A program made the translations under genes and the position numbers. The notes beneath the pieces are model-generated. The model worked only from the letters and a program-made list of their open reading frames with translations, made no database searches and was not told the DNA's origin. Below, piece after piece: positions 1-5,111 of a DNA stretch of 6,534 nucleotides. How positions within the stretch are numbered: position 1 is the stretch's first letter; every line of letters begins with the position of its first letter. Location: NCBI GenBank assembly GCA_964543205.1, contig CAZIXB010000089.1, positions 1-6,534 of the forward strand, read 5' to 3'. This DNA comes from CAYSRM01 sp964543205 (GTDB lineage: Bacteria; Verrucomicrobiota; Kiritimatiellia; UBA8416; CAYSRM01).

Positions 1-290
1 TTCCTGTTTACGAGGTGCCTTTTGTCCAGGCCGAGATTATATCAAAGTGCAACAAATCCGGCAAAATGGTAATAACTGCAACTCAAATGCTTGAACATAT
101 GACTAATAATCCGCGTCCAACTCGCGCGGAAGCAACCGACGTTACGAAGGCTGTACTTGACGGCACAGACTGTGTAATGCTCTCCGGCGAAACCGCAGTG
201 GGAAAGTATCCGGTTGAAACAGTTAAGATGATGAATGACATGGTCAAATATACTGAGCAGCAAATCAAAGGAAGGAAAAAACCGGCATGA
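1..290 (+). CDS. pyk: Pyruvate kinase, 3' end (5' end outside the window)
   Basis: Pyruvate kinase transfers phosphate from phosphoenolpyruvate to ADP in the last step of glycolysis, in the cytoplasm. The 95 codons visible (reading from base 3) are the end of the catalytic (beta/alpha)8 barrel. They show the family strings ITATQMLEHM, NPRPTRAEATDV and DGTDCVMLSGETAVGKYP in the usual order. After the barrel's final helix (near MVKYTEQQ) the protein ends in a basic tail, KGRKKPA. The C-terminal alpha/beta domain of about 120-130 residues, normal in bacterial enzymes and often involved in allostery, is absent. The next gene starts within the stop codon (ATGA), so the missing domain cannot lie just downstream in another frame. 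The family assignment is secure; whether the short form is fully active or regulated is unknown. Confidence 0.96.
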   Translation, partial: PVYEVPFVQAEIISKCNKSGKMVITATQMLEHMTNNPRPTRAEATDVTKAVLDGTDCVMLSGETAVGKYPVETVKMMNDMVKYTEQQIKGRKKPA

Positions 291-685
291 TACTTGGATG
301 GCTGCTTTTCATATTTATAGTTGTTCCGATTGCGGAACTGGCCCTTCTGCTGAAAGTTAACGAATATCTCGGTTGGGCCAGCACACTGGCTCTTGTTATA
401 ATTACAGGGTTTGTCGGAGCGGTGCTGGCGAAAATTGAAGGGCTGTCGATTCTGTCCCGCATCCAGGCGGACCTGCGCAACGGAATAATGCCCGCCCCCG
501 GACTTATAGATGGAGTAATGATCCTGATTGCGGGCGCATTGCTGGTTACACCGGGTCTTATGACCGATACCATCGGTTTCCTTCTGCTCGTGCCTCCGGC
601 AAGGGCTGCGATTAGACGCTACTTAAGAAAGAAAATCGAAAGCCAGATGACTTCAGGACACTGGCATATCAATATCAGGAGTTAA
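287..685 (+). CDS. fxsA: FxsA family membrane protein
   Basis: A 132-residue membrane protein of the FxsA family, named after the E. coli protein whose overproduction relieves phage T7 exclusion by the F plasmid; its cellular role is otherwise poorly defined. Hydrophobic segments lie at about residues 2-22, 29-48 and 73-103. Family hallmarks visible are PIAEL near the end of the first segment (E17), a glycine-rich second segment (GFVGAVLAKIEG), and LVTPGLMTDTIGFLLLVPPAR at 86-106, where the PG..TD..G pattern is diagnostic. A basic stretch (RRYLRKK) follows the last membrane segment. ATG 287 overlaps the pyruvate kinase stop and is preceded by a purine-rich ribosome site (GGAAGG, 270-275), which points to translational coupling in one operon. 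Use of the symbol reflects family membership, not proven function. Confidence 0.93.
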   Translation: MILGWLLFIFIVVPIAELALLLKVNEYLGWASTLALVIITGFVGAVLAKIEGLSILSRIQADLRNGIMPAPGLIDGVMILIAGALLVTPGLMTDTIGFLLLVPPARAAIRRYLRKKIESQMTSGHWHINIRS

Positions 686-695
686 TTACAACACA

Positions 696-1301
696 ATGGA
701 AGTTGTCTTAATTGGAATAGTTACACTGCTTTTTTCGCTGGTTTTCCACGAAGTGTCTCACGGCTATATTGCCTACAAGCTCGGCGATCCCACCGCCCGG
801 AACGCGGAGCGCCTTACAATGAACCCCCTGGCTCATATCGATCCGCTCGGAACCGTGATCCTGCCGATTCTGCTCGCGATTTCCCAGTCGCCGTTTTTTT
901 TCGGCTGGGCTAAACCCGTGCCGTTTGATCCATCCTATTTCAAAAACAAGCGAAAGGGCATCATGCTGGTTGGCGCGGCAGGACCGGCAAGCAATATTGT
1001 CCTTGCCGTTGTGGCCATAGTTGTTTTCCGCCTTTTCGCGCGACAGATGCCAGAACCATTCATACTGTTTTTCTATTTCCTGTGCATGACAAACATGTTC
1101 CTGGCAGCGTTCAACCTCATACCAATTCCGCCATTGGACGGCTCGCGAATAGCAGCATGGTTCATGCCCCAGCATATTCTCCGCAAATACATGAAGCTGG
1201 AACGCTTCGGTATGCTTCTGATAATTCTGCTGCTTCTGCCCATAAGCGCGGTGATCGGCCAGGTTCAGATTCTGGCTGAAATACTACTGGGACTGCGCTG
1301 A
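696..1301 (+). CDS. Site-2 protease family (M50) membrane metalloprotease
   Basis: A 201-residue polytopic membrane protein of the compact site-2 protease group (MEROPS M50B), zinc enzymes that cleave peptide bonds within or near membranes. The zinc motif HEVSH is at residues 18-22 within the first hydrophobic segment. The third ligand motif is in NLIPIPPLDGSR (140-151, D148). NPLAHIDPLGT (43-53) and the WAKPVPFDP block (71-79) are typical of this subgroup. Hydrophobic segments lie near 3-25, 52-70, 88-112, 121-142 and 172-200. There is no PDZ domain, unlike RseP, so this is the small form whose substrate is usually unknown. An AGGAG site (677-681) overlaps the end of fxsA, 14 bases before the ATG, which is somewhat long spacing. 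The gene is the last of the pyk-fxsA run and faces a convergent gene. Confidence 0.94.
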   Translation: MEVVLIGIVTLLFSLVFHEVSHGYIAYKLGDPTARNAERLTMNPLAHIDPLGTVILPILLAISQSPFFFGWAKPVPFDPSYFKNKRKGIMLVGAAGPASNIVLAVVAIVVFRLFARQMPEPFILFFYFLCMTNMFLAAFNLIPIPPLDGSRIAAWFMPQHILRKYMKLERFGMLLIILLLLPISAVIGQVQILAEILLGLR

Positions 1302-1343
1302 CCCTGACACAAGCGCATGTTCTGCCGCCAATGGCCCGGAGGA

Positions 1344-1376
1344 ATATTGCGCGCATAACCCTATGCTGCACAATAT
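1344..1376. terminator. Imperfect hairpin between convergent genes (possible terminator)
   Basis: In the gap between the convergent protease and FHA genes, outer arms ATATTG (1344-1349) and CAATAT (1371-1376) and inner arms GCATA (1353-1357) and TATGC (1362-1366) can pair around a four-base ACCC loop, with a small internal loop. A second short stem, TTCAGC/GCTGAA (1379-1394), follows. Neither is followed by a clear T-tract, so a terminator role is inferred mainly from position. Confidence 0.3.
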
Positions 1377-1395
1377 CATTCAGCTTTGGCTGAAG

Positions 1396-1737
1396 TTATT
1401 CGGCGTGCTGCTTGTCGACTACGGTCACATCCGAACGATTCGGCTCGCTTGTTACCGTTATCCTGGTGTCTCCAATCTGGATGACATCGCCAGGAGCGAT
1501 TTTTGCAACTTCGATTTTCTCGCTGTTTAAAAATGTGCCGTTACTGGAATTCATGTCGCGAACAATAAAAATATCATCCCAATACCTGATTGCAGTATGG
1601 ATCCTTGAAGCCTTGGGATCGTCCAGGATTACCGAGGCGTCCCTGCCCCTGCCAAGCGTCACCGGCTGCGCATGATTTCTAGGCATCAATCTGATGCTTA
1701 CATTTGAGCCATCCGGTTTTTCATAAGATAATTTCAT
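1396..1737 (-). CDS. Stand-alone FHA domain protein
   Basis: A 113-residue cytoplasmic protein made almost wholly of one forkhead-associated (FHA) domain, a module that binds phosphothreonine peptides. The core motifs are intact: LGRGRDASV (28-36, with the GR pair at 29-30), SRIH (44-47) and SSNGT (64-68), followed by the PGDVIQIGDTRITV strands (82-95). A short polar tail (about 98-113) contains T105 and no further domain. It lies 140 bases downstream of a Ser/Thr kinase on the same strand, so it may read or be a target of that kinase, as GarA does with PknG/PknB in actinobacteria; that pairing is inference. A purine-rich GAAGGGATGAAG stretch precedes the ATG, offering only a loosely spaced ribosome site. 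The gene could be expressed with the kinase or from its own promoter upstream. Confidence 0.9.
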   Translation of the reverse strand: MKLSYEKPDGSNVSIRLMPRNHAQPVTLGRGRDASVILDDPKASRIHTAIRYWDDIFIVRDMNSSNGTFLNSEKIEVAKIAPGDVIQIGDTRITVTSEPNRSDVTVVDKQHAE

Positions 1738-1802
1738 AATACTTCATCCCTTCTTTATTCCATTCCCGGAGAATACAGGCAACCATCCTTTTTTAGCAAG
1801 AC

Positions 1803-1831
1803 ATTATAGCTTTGGGGCTGGGGGCTGGATA
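1803..1831 (-). promoter_or_regulatory. Candidate promoter for the FHA gene
   Basis: On the minus strand a perfect TATAAT (1808-1803) sits 66 bases upstream of the FHA start. The hexamer at 17-bp spacing (TATCCA, 1831-1826) matches a -35 box at only three of six positions and lies in the 7-bp tandem array. An A-rich run follows downstream. This is suggestive only. Confidence 0.3.
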
Positions 1832-1877
1832 CTGGATGCTGGTTGCTGGATGCTTGATGCTGGATGCTGGGGGCTGG
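1818..1877. repeat. Degenerate 7-bp tandem repeat, about 8.5 units
   Basis: Eight consecutive heptamers followed by a partial CTGG run from 1818 to 1877. In order they are CTGGGGG, CTGGATA, CTGGATG, CTGGTTG, CTGGATG, CTTGATG, CTGGATG and CTGGGGG. The consensus is CTGGATG, and both outermost units are the G-rich variant. The array ends exactly one base before the complement of the kinase stop codon (1878-1880), so changes in unit number would not alter either protein but would change the kinase-FHA spacing. Because 7 is not a multiple of 3, the array is open in several frames and creates spurious small ORFs. Confidence 0.9.
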
Positions 1878-3122
1878 TTAGTGAACAACAAACTTGGTTA
1901 TATCGGCGGTATCCCCCTGCTCAAAATCGCTTATCTCAATCCTCGCGGTCTTCTTGTCAACAAGCTTGGAAAGATAATCGGAAAGTTCCCGGCTATACTC
2001 ATCTTCGACGCCGGCTCGTATCAACTGTTTATCCACGCCAAATAATCCGTCCTCGCCAACTTCCGCTTCTTTTGCGTCCTCATACCTGTTGTCTGGATCA
2101 GGATCAATTAATCTGGCAATTGTATGCACCAGGTTGCGCTGCTTGCGCAGCTTTACAGGAAGCATCGCTTCAAGCTTGCCGGGAAGATTGTACTTGATTT
2201 CCAGGAGCTTCTGTTCGTCCAGTTCGCTGGGATCGGCAATGGGCATACCGCTTAACATCTCCAACCCTATCAAGCCCACGCTGTACAGGTCCGACCTGAT
2301 ATCCGCCAGCTCGCGCCTGTGGGTCTCGGGCGCCATGTACATTGGAGAACCCAGAAGGAAAGAAAGACGCTCCTTCACTCTTACTGCGCGGCCAAAGTCA
2401 ACAATCCGTACCGACCCGAGACGGTCAACCATTACGTTGCCGGGCTTGACATCACTGTGCAGGAAGTCAGATGAATGCAACCGCTCAAGTCCCCGCAGAA
2501 GGCTGCGAAGGATATACACCACAATGCCGGGCCTGAGAGCCATTCTGTCTTCTTCAAAGTTGAAAATCGTTTCGGCAAATCTCGCCCATTCAGCAGGAGA
2601 ACTGTTCTGGCGGGCAATATCAAGATGGTTTCCGCTCAGAAAACGCCGCATGTCAATGCCGTCAATCGCCTCCATCTGAACGTATCCAATCCCGTATATT
2701 TCGTCGTATGAATGTCTTGTAACAAGATGAGGGCTTTGAAGCCCATGCAGATGGGATATCTGCGAGGCGATTCTTCCCATGTCCGTCCAGTATTCTTCGG
2801 TAGAACGGTATATAGCCGGATCAAAGAGCTTGAGGGCATGCTTGGTTATGCAACCCCTGGCGCCCTGTCGCAGGCAAAGAAAAACCGTACCCTGGCGGCC
2901 TCGCCCCAGTTCCCGCAGAAACTGGTATGCAACCGGATAGTAAATGGCCTGGGTCTTAAGCAAGTGAAGGTAGTTTTCCTTTAACCTGCTTATACTCATC
3001 GCCGCAGATGGCGGAGCCTCAGGAGCTTGAGAGCCATGCTCAACCAAGGTAGAAGCCAGTTCCGAACGCCGGTTCATCAGGTTGATCCTGGGTATTTCTT
3101 CGCTCTTTATTTTCTCTTTCAT
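1878..3122 (-). CDS. Soluble Ser/Thr protein kinase (Hanks type, HSD variant)
   Basis: A 414-residue protein kinase with no predicted membrane segment. The catalytic domain covers about residues 65-352: glycine loop LGRGRQGTV (72-80), ATP-binding lysine in HALK (K98), catalytic loop HSDVKPGN (222-229, D224, K226, N229), DFG (242-244), MAPE (263-266), DIRSDLYSVG (274-283) and the late arginine in DNRY (R346). All key catalytic residues are present, but HRD is HSD, a non-RD form. Such kinases usually do not depend on activation-loop phosphorylation in the standard way. Residues 1-60 and 353-414 match no domain I recognise; the tail is acidic and contains several threonines (DTADIT). ATG 3120-3122 has no ribosome site. 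ATG at 3075-3077 (residue 16) is preceded by AGGA at good spacing and is a plausible alternative start. The small FHA gene follows it. Confidence 0.93.
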   Translation of the reverse strand: MKEKIKSEEIPRINLMNRRSELASTLVEHGSQAPEAPPSAAMSISRLKENYLHLLKTQAIYYPVAYQFLRELGRGRQGTVFLCLRQGARGCITKHALKLFDPAIYRSTEEYWTDMGRIASQISHLHGLQSPHLVTRHSYDEIYGIGYVQMEAIDGIDMRRFLSGNHLDIARQNSSPAEWARFAETIFNFEEDRMALRPGIVVYILRSLLRGLERLHSSDFLHSDVKPGNVMVDRLGSVRIVDFGRAVRVKERLSFLLGSPMYMAPETHRRELADIRSDLYSVGLIGLEMLSGMPIADPSELDEQKLLEIKYNLPGKLEAMLPVKLRKQRNLVHTIARLIDPDPDNRYEDAKEAEVGEDGLFGVDKQLIRAGVEDEYSRELSDYLSKLVDKKTARIEISDFEQGDTADITKFVVH

Positions 3123-3185
3123 GGTTGCGAATTGTTAATGATTTACTGATCTCTTAGCAAGGCCAATCGCCAAAAACTTTTATCT

Positions 3186-3214
3186 ATTTAAATTTAGCCT
3201 GATCTATTCATCAA
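3186..3214 (-). promoter_or_regulatory. Candidate promoter for the HSD kinase
   Basis: In the AT-rich gap upstream of the kinase, the minus strand carries TTGATG (3214-3209) and TTAAAT (3191-3186) with a 17-bp spacer. They match the sigma-70 boxes at about four of six positions each. AT-rich DNA gives such matches by chance, so confidence is low. Confidence 0.25.
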
Positions 3215-3270
3215 CTTTTAAAAATATATACAAGTCGTTTGCTGATATTTTTTACCACTGATTGCCCTGA

Positions 3271-3359
3271 TTACCAATTCGTGCCCCCGCAGCAGCGCTC
3301 TCCATGCTCTTGGGCCGGATGGCGGACAGGGAGCTGCGAAATCCTGTAAGATATGCGGG
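3271..3359 (+). repeat. Dispersed repeat, copy A (diverged, with about 21 extra bases)
   Basis: This copy reads TTACCAATTCGTGCCC, then CGCAGCAGCGCT, and ends in AGATATGCGGG. It aligns along its length with the inverted copy at 4497-4570 apart from scattered transitions and about 21 extra bases (roughly 3311-3335) near its middle. Its end abuts the cysE stop codon (3360-3362), and the TAG stop occupies the place of the TAA found at the end of the other copies. Confidence 0.8.
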
Positions 3360-4325
3360 CTATATGCCCCCTCCGAAATCGTTCCATTCACCTTCTGCGG
3401 TCTTCCATTTTCCATTGGACTGTCTGATAAAAGGAGTCGGCTGGCGGTTGTAAACTTTCGAATCCGGCGGAACCGAATGCGTGAGCCATACATTTCCGCC
3501 AATAACCGTTCCTTTTCCTATTGTCACATCGCCCAGGATGGTTGCCCCGCTGTATATGGTCACATCATCTTCTACATTCGGATGACGCTTGATCCCTTTG
3601 ATCAATTTCCCGTCTTCATCAGTGGGAAAGCTCAAAGCGCCAAGCGTAACGCCCTGATAAATCTTGACATTCCTGCCTATCACACATGTCTCGCCGATAA
3701 CAACCCCTGTGCCATGGTCAATAAAAAAACCAGGGCCTATCTTTGCGCCAGGGTGTATATCAATGCCAGTTCTGGAATGAGCGTATTCCGACATCATCCT
3801 GGGCAGCAAAGGAACATCGTAGTCATGCAAAACATTGGCCAGCCGGTGAATCGCAATGGCTTTAAAGCAGGGATAACTCAGCACGACTTCAGTGCTTGAT
3901 TTTGCTGCAGGGTCTCCGCGATATGCGGCTGTAATATCCTGGTTAAGAACTTTCTGTATCTGACTGAGAGATGAAATCATCCCCTCTACCGCTTCTTTTG
4001 CCCTGTCCTCGGATCCATTGCAGCAGGCTCCATTATGCGCGGCTGCATACCTGAAGGCATGATCCGCTTCCTGCCTCAAAACAGAGGCGGCCTGCTGAAG
4101 TCTGCCCGACAACTTCTTTTCGAGCTTTTCTTCTTCCATCTCGTCATAACCATGACATCCGGGAAATAAAACCGCCATCAAATCGTCCACTACCTCGGCA
4201 ACAGCCCGCTGTCCAGATACTCTCAGGCCCTGTTCGACATGTATACCGACTGGACAATCAAGACATTGAGCCACGCCGCTCATAATCTGCGGCATATGCT
4301 TTTCAACTATATTCTGGGCCCACAT
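3360..4325 (-). CDS. cysE: Serine O-acetyltransferase (EpsC/CysE type)
   Basis: Makes O-acetylserine from serine and acetyl-CoA, the first committed step of cysteine synthesis, in the cytoplasm. It has 321 residues against about 273 in E. coli, resembling the longer EpsC-like form. The alpha-helical N-terminal part (about 1-180) includes the family block DDLMAVLFPG (47-56). The left-handed beta-helix of hexapeptide repeats runs from about 185 to 295. Catalytic residues expected by homology are visible: D189 in DIHP, H204 in DHGTG and H248 in KRHP. The C-terminal tail ends in isoleucine (DFGGGI), as in E. coli CysE, where that residue inserts into the active site of cysteine synthase CysK. The ATG has a strong GGGAGG ribosome site six bases upstream and a hairpin beyond it. 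No other sulfur gene is in the window. The stop abuts repeat copy A. Confidence 0.96.
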   Translation of the reverse strand: MWAQNIVEKHMPQIMSGVAQCLDCPVGIHVEQGLRVSGQRAVAEVVDDLMAVLFPGCHGYDEMEEEKLEKKLSGRLQQAASVLRQEADHAFRYAAAHNGACCNGSEDRAKEAVEGMISSLSQIQKVLNQDITAAYRGDPAAKSSTEVVLSYPCFKAIAIHRLANVLHDYDVPLLPRMMSEYAHSRTGIDIHPGAKIGPGFFIDHGTGVVIGETCVIGRNVKIYQGVTLGALSFPTDEDGKLIKGIKRHPNVEDDVTIYSGATILGDVTIGKGTVIGGNVWLTHSVPPDSKVYNRQPTPFIRQSNGKWKTAEGEWNDFGGGI

Positions 4326-4355
4326 AATGTTCCTCCCGTTTATTCAATAATAAAC
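4326..4355 (-). promoter_or_regulatory. cysE ribosome site with an adjoining perfect hairpin
   Basis: Reading on the minus strand toward cysE, GTTTATT (4355-4349), a four-base ATTG loop and AATAAAC (4344-4338) form a perfect 7-bp stem. The next bases, GGGAGG (4337-4332), are a strong Shine-Dalgarno six bases before the ATG. The hairpin ends directly at the ribosome site, so it could be a DNA operator or affect translation initiation; the stem is AT-rich and therefore weak as RNA. Confidence 0.45.
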
Positions 4356-4460
4356 CGCAGCCAGGTAGAATGCAATGCCGCTTAAGATTATTGCCTTACT
4401 AAGCAAAACTGGAACAAGCCCGCCTTCATGCGACAGTCCCTTGATTTGCGGCAACCTGTG

Positions 4461-4496
4461 CGCGCTCCCAACGAAATTCTGTGAGAGATGCGGGTT
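4461..4496 (+). repeat. Dispersed repeat, copy B1 (truncated), left arm of palindrome
   Basis: Carries the conserved end of the repeat family (CGAAATTCTGTGAG, then GATGCGGGTT) but lacks the CAATTCG start seen in the other copies. It is joined without a spacer to inverted copy B2, with the centre at GTTAAC (4494-4499). The sequence before it (4356-4460) shows no gene or recognisable repeat. Confidence 0.8.
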
Positions 4497-4570
4497 AACC
4501 CGCATATCTCACAGAATTTCGTAGTGAGAGCGTGGAAAGCGCTGCTGCGAGGGCGCGAATTGGTAAAACG
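4497..4570 (-). repeat. Dispersed repeat, copy B2 (inverted), right arm of palindrome
   Basis: Read on the minus strand it starts CGTTTTACCAATTCG and ends GTGAGATATGCGGGTT. It is the full-length copy most similar to copy A. With B1 it gives a palindrome in which 25 of 26 base pairs match on each side of the centre (4471-4522); the only mismatch is 4487/4506. Pairing extends with a few mismatches out to 4461/4532. Confidence 0.85.
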
Positions 4571-4571
4571 T

Positions 4572-4689
4572 CGGAGCAGCCGTATAGACATACTGCAATC
4601 TGGCGTTTTGTCAATTCGTGCCGTCACAGTGGGGCTATCCGCGCTCGCAGCAGGAATTTTGTGAGATATGCGGGTTAAAGGCTGCTCCG
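4572..4689. repeat. 10-bp inverted repeat flanking copy C
   Basis: CGGAGCAGCC at 4572-4581 is the exact reverse complement of GGCTGCTCCG at 4680-4689. The pair brackets copy C closely: the right arm begins one base after the end of C. It could be the ends of a small non-autonomous element of 118 bp, or a chance pairing. Confidence 0.4.
4604..4678 (+). repeat. Dispersed repeat, copy C
   Basis: Starts CGTTTTGTCAATTCGTGCC and ends GTGAGATATGCGGGTTAA. Both ends match copy B2 well; the middle has diverged. Positions 4624-4678 match the reverse complement of copy D (6480-6534) at 53 of 55 bases, differing only at 4632-4633. It stands divergent to B2 across a 33-bp spacer, so B2 and C also form an inverted pair. 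It lies 70 bases before the response-regulator start. Confidence 0.88.
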
Positions 4690-4718
4690 GACTGACCTTC
4701 CAACGCTTCCAGCTTGAC

Positions 4719-4724
4719 TATAAT
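4719..4724 (+). promoter_or_regulatory. Candidate -10 box for the response regulator
   Basis: A perfect TATAAT lies 24 bases before the ATG of the response regulator. A possible -35 (CTGACC, 4692-4697) is at a long 21-bp spacing, so support rests on the -10 match alone. Transcription from here would give a leader of only about 18 bases. Confidence 0.3.
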
Positions 4725-4748
4725 CACGGTGTGGTGTATTTTTTAAGA

Positions 4749-5111
4749 ATGGCTAAAATATTGCTGATAGATGATGAAGAGCAGGTGCTGAAATCCGTGG
4801 GGATGCTTCTCGAGACCCAGGGCCATGAAGTCATTCCAATAAGGGATTCGGAAAAAGCTGAAGACGCAATACGGAATATGGACTGCGATCTAATCGTTAC
4901 GGATATTCGAATGTCGCCCGTGGATGGAATGCAGCTGCTTATGTTGGCTGAAAAAGTGAAACCAGAAGTGCCTGCAATTGTAATTTCAGCCTACACATCG
5001 GAGCATACGGTAAAACATTGCATGGATATCGGGTGCAAGGCGTATATCAAGAAACCATTTCAAGTCCAGGACGTATTGGATGCAGTGAATTCATGCCTGG
5101 GTAAGAGCTGA
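4749..5111 (+). CDS. Single-domain response regulator (CheY-like receiver)
   Basis: A 120-residue receiver domain with no output domain, expected to be phosphorylated on aspartate by a histidine kinase or phosphotransfer protein. The acidic pocket is D8-D9 (LLIDDEE), the phosphoacceptor D52 (IVTDIRM), the switch serine S80 (VISAYT) and the lysine K102 (IKKPF); all are present, so it should be functional. The frame stays open back to an ATG at 4668, but those 27 codons come partly from repeat copy C and do not resemble a receiver, so ATG 4749 is chosen because the fold starts there (MAKILLIDDE). There is no clear Shine-Dalgarno before it. No histidine kinase is in the window. Its last 21 bases overlap the 3' end of the convergent FHA kinase, and a link between the two is plausible but unproven. 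Confidence 0.92.
   Translation: MAKILLIDDEEQVLKSVGMLLETQGHEVIPIRDSEKAEDAIRNMDCDLIVTDIRMSPVDGMQLLMLAEKVKPEVPAIVISAYTSEHTVKHCMDIGCKAYIKKPFQVQDVLDAVNSCLGKS

Noticed and set aside
1..420. Frameshift that hides the pyruvate kinase C-terminal domain
   Set aside because: The DNA after the stop codes for an intact FxsA protein with its own family motifs, leaving no room for a displaced domain.
1812..2197. Two overlapping plus-strand ORFs of 77 and 115 codons
   Set aside because: They start in the 7-bp tandem array, which is open in several frames, and then run antisense through the well-supported kinase.
2089..2679. 196-codon plus-strand ORF
   Set aside because: It is antisense to the HSD kinase catalytic domain. 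The Ser/Arg-rich composition is typical of an antisense shadow.
3477..3899. 140-codon plus-strand ORF
   Set aside because: It lies wholly antisense to cysE, whose motifs are clear. The predicted protein has no recognisable features.
4388..4627. 79-codon minus-strand ORF between cysE and the response regulator
   Set aside because: It is made largely of repeat copies B1 and B2, crosses the palindrome, and shows no recognisable domain, so it is best explained as an open frame in repeat DNA.
3271..4678. CRISPR array
   Set aside because: The repeat copies differ in length and orientation, have no regular spacers, and no cas gene is present.
4326..4748. tRNA or other known structured RNA gene in the repeat-rich gap
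   Set aside because: I saw no cloverleaf or tRNA-like TTCGA loop context; the strong pairing there is explained by the repeat palindrome.
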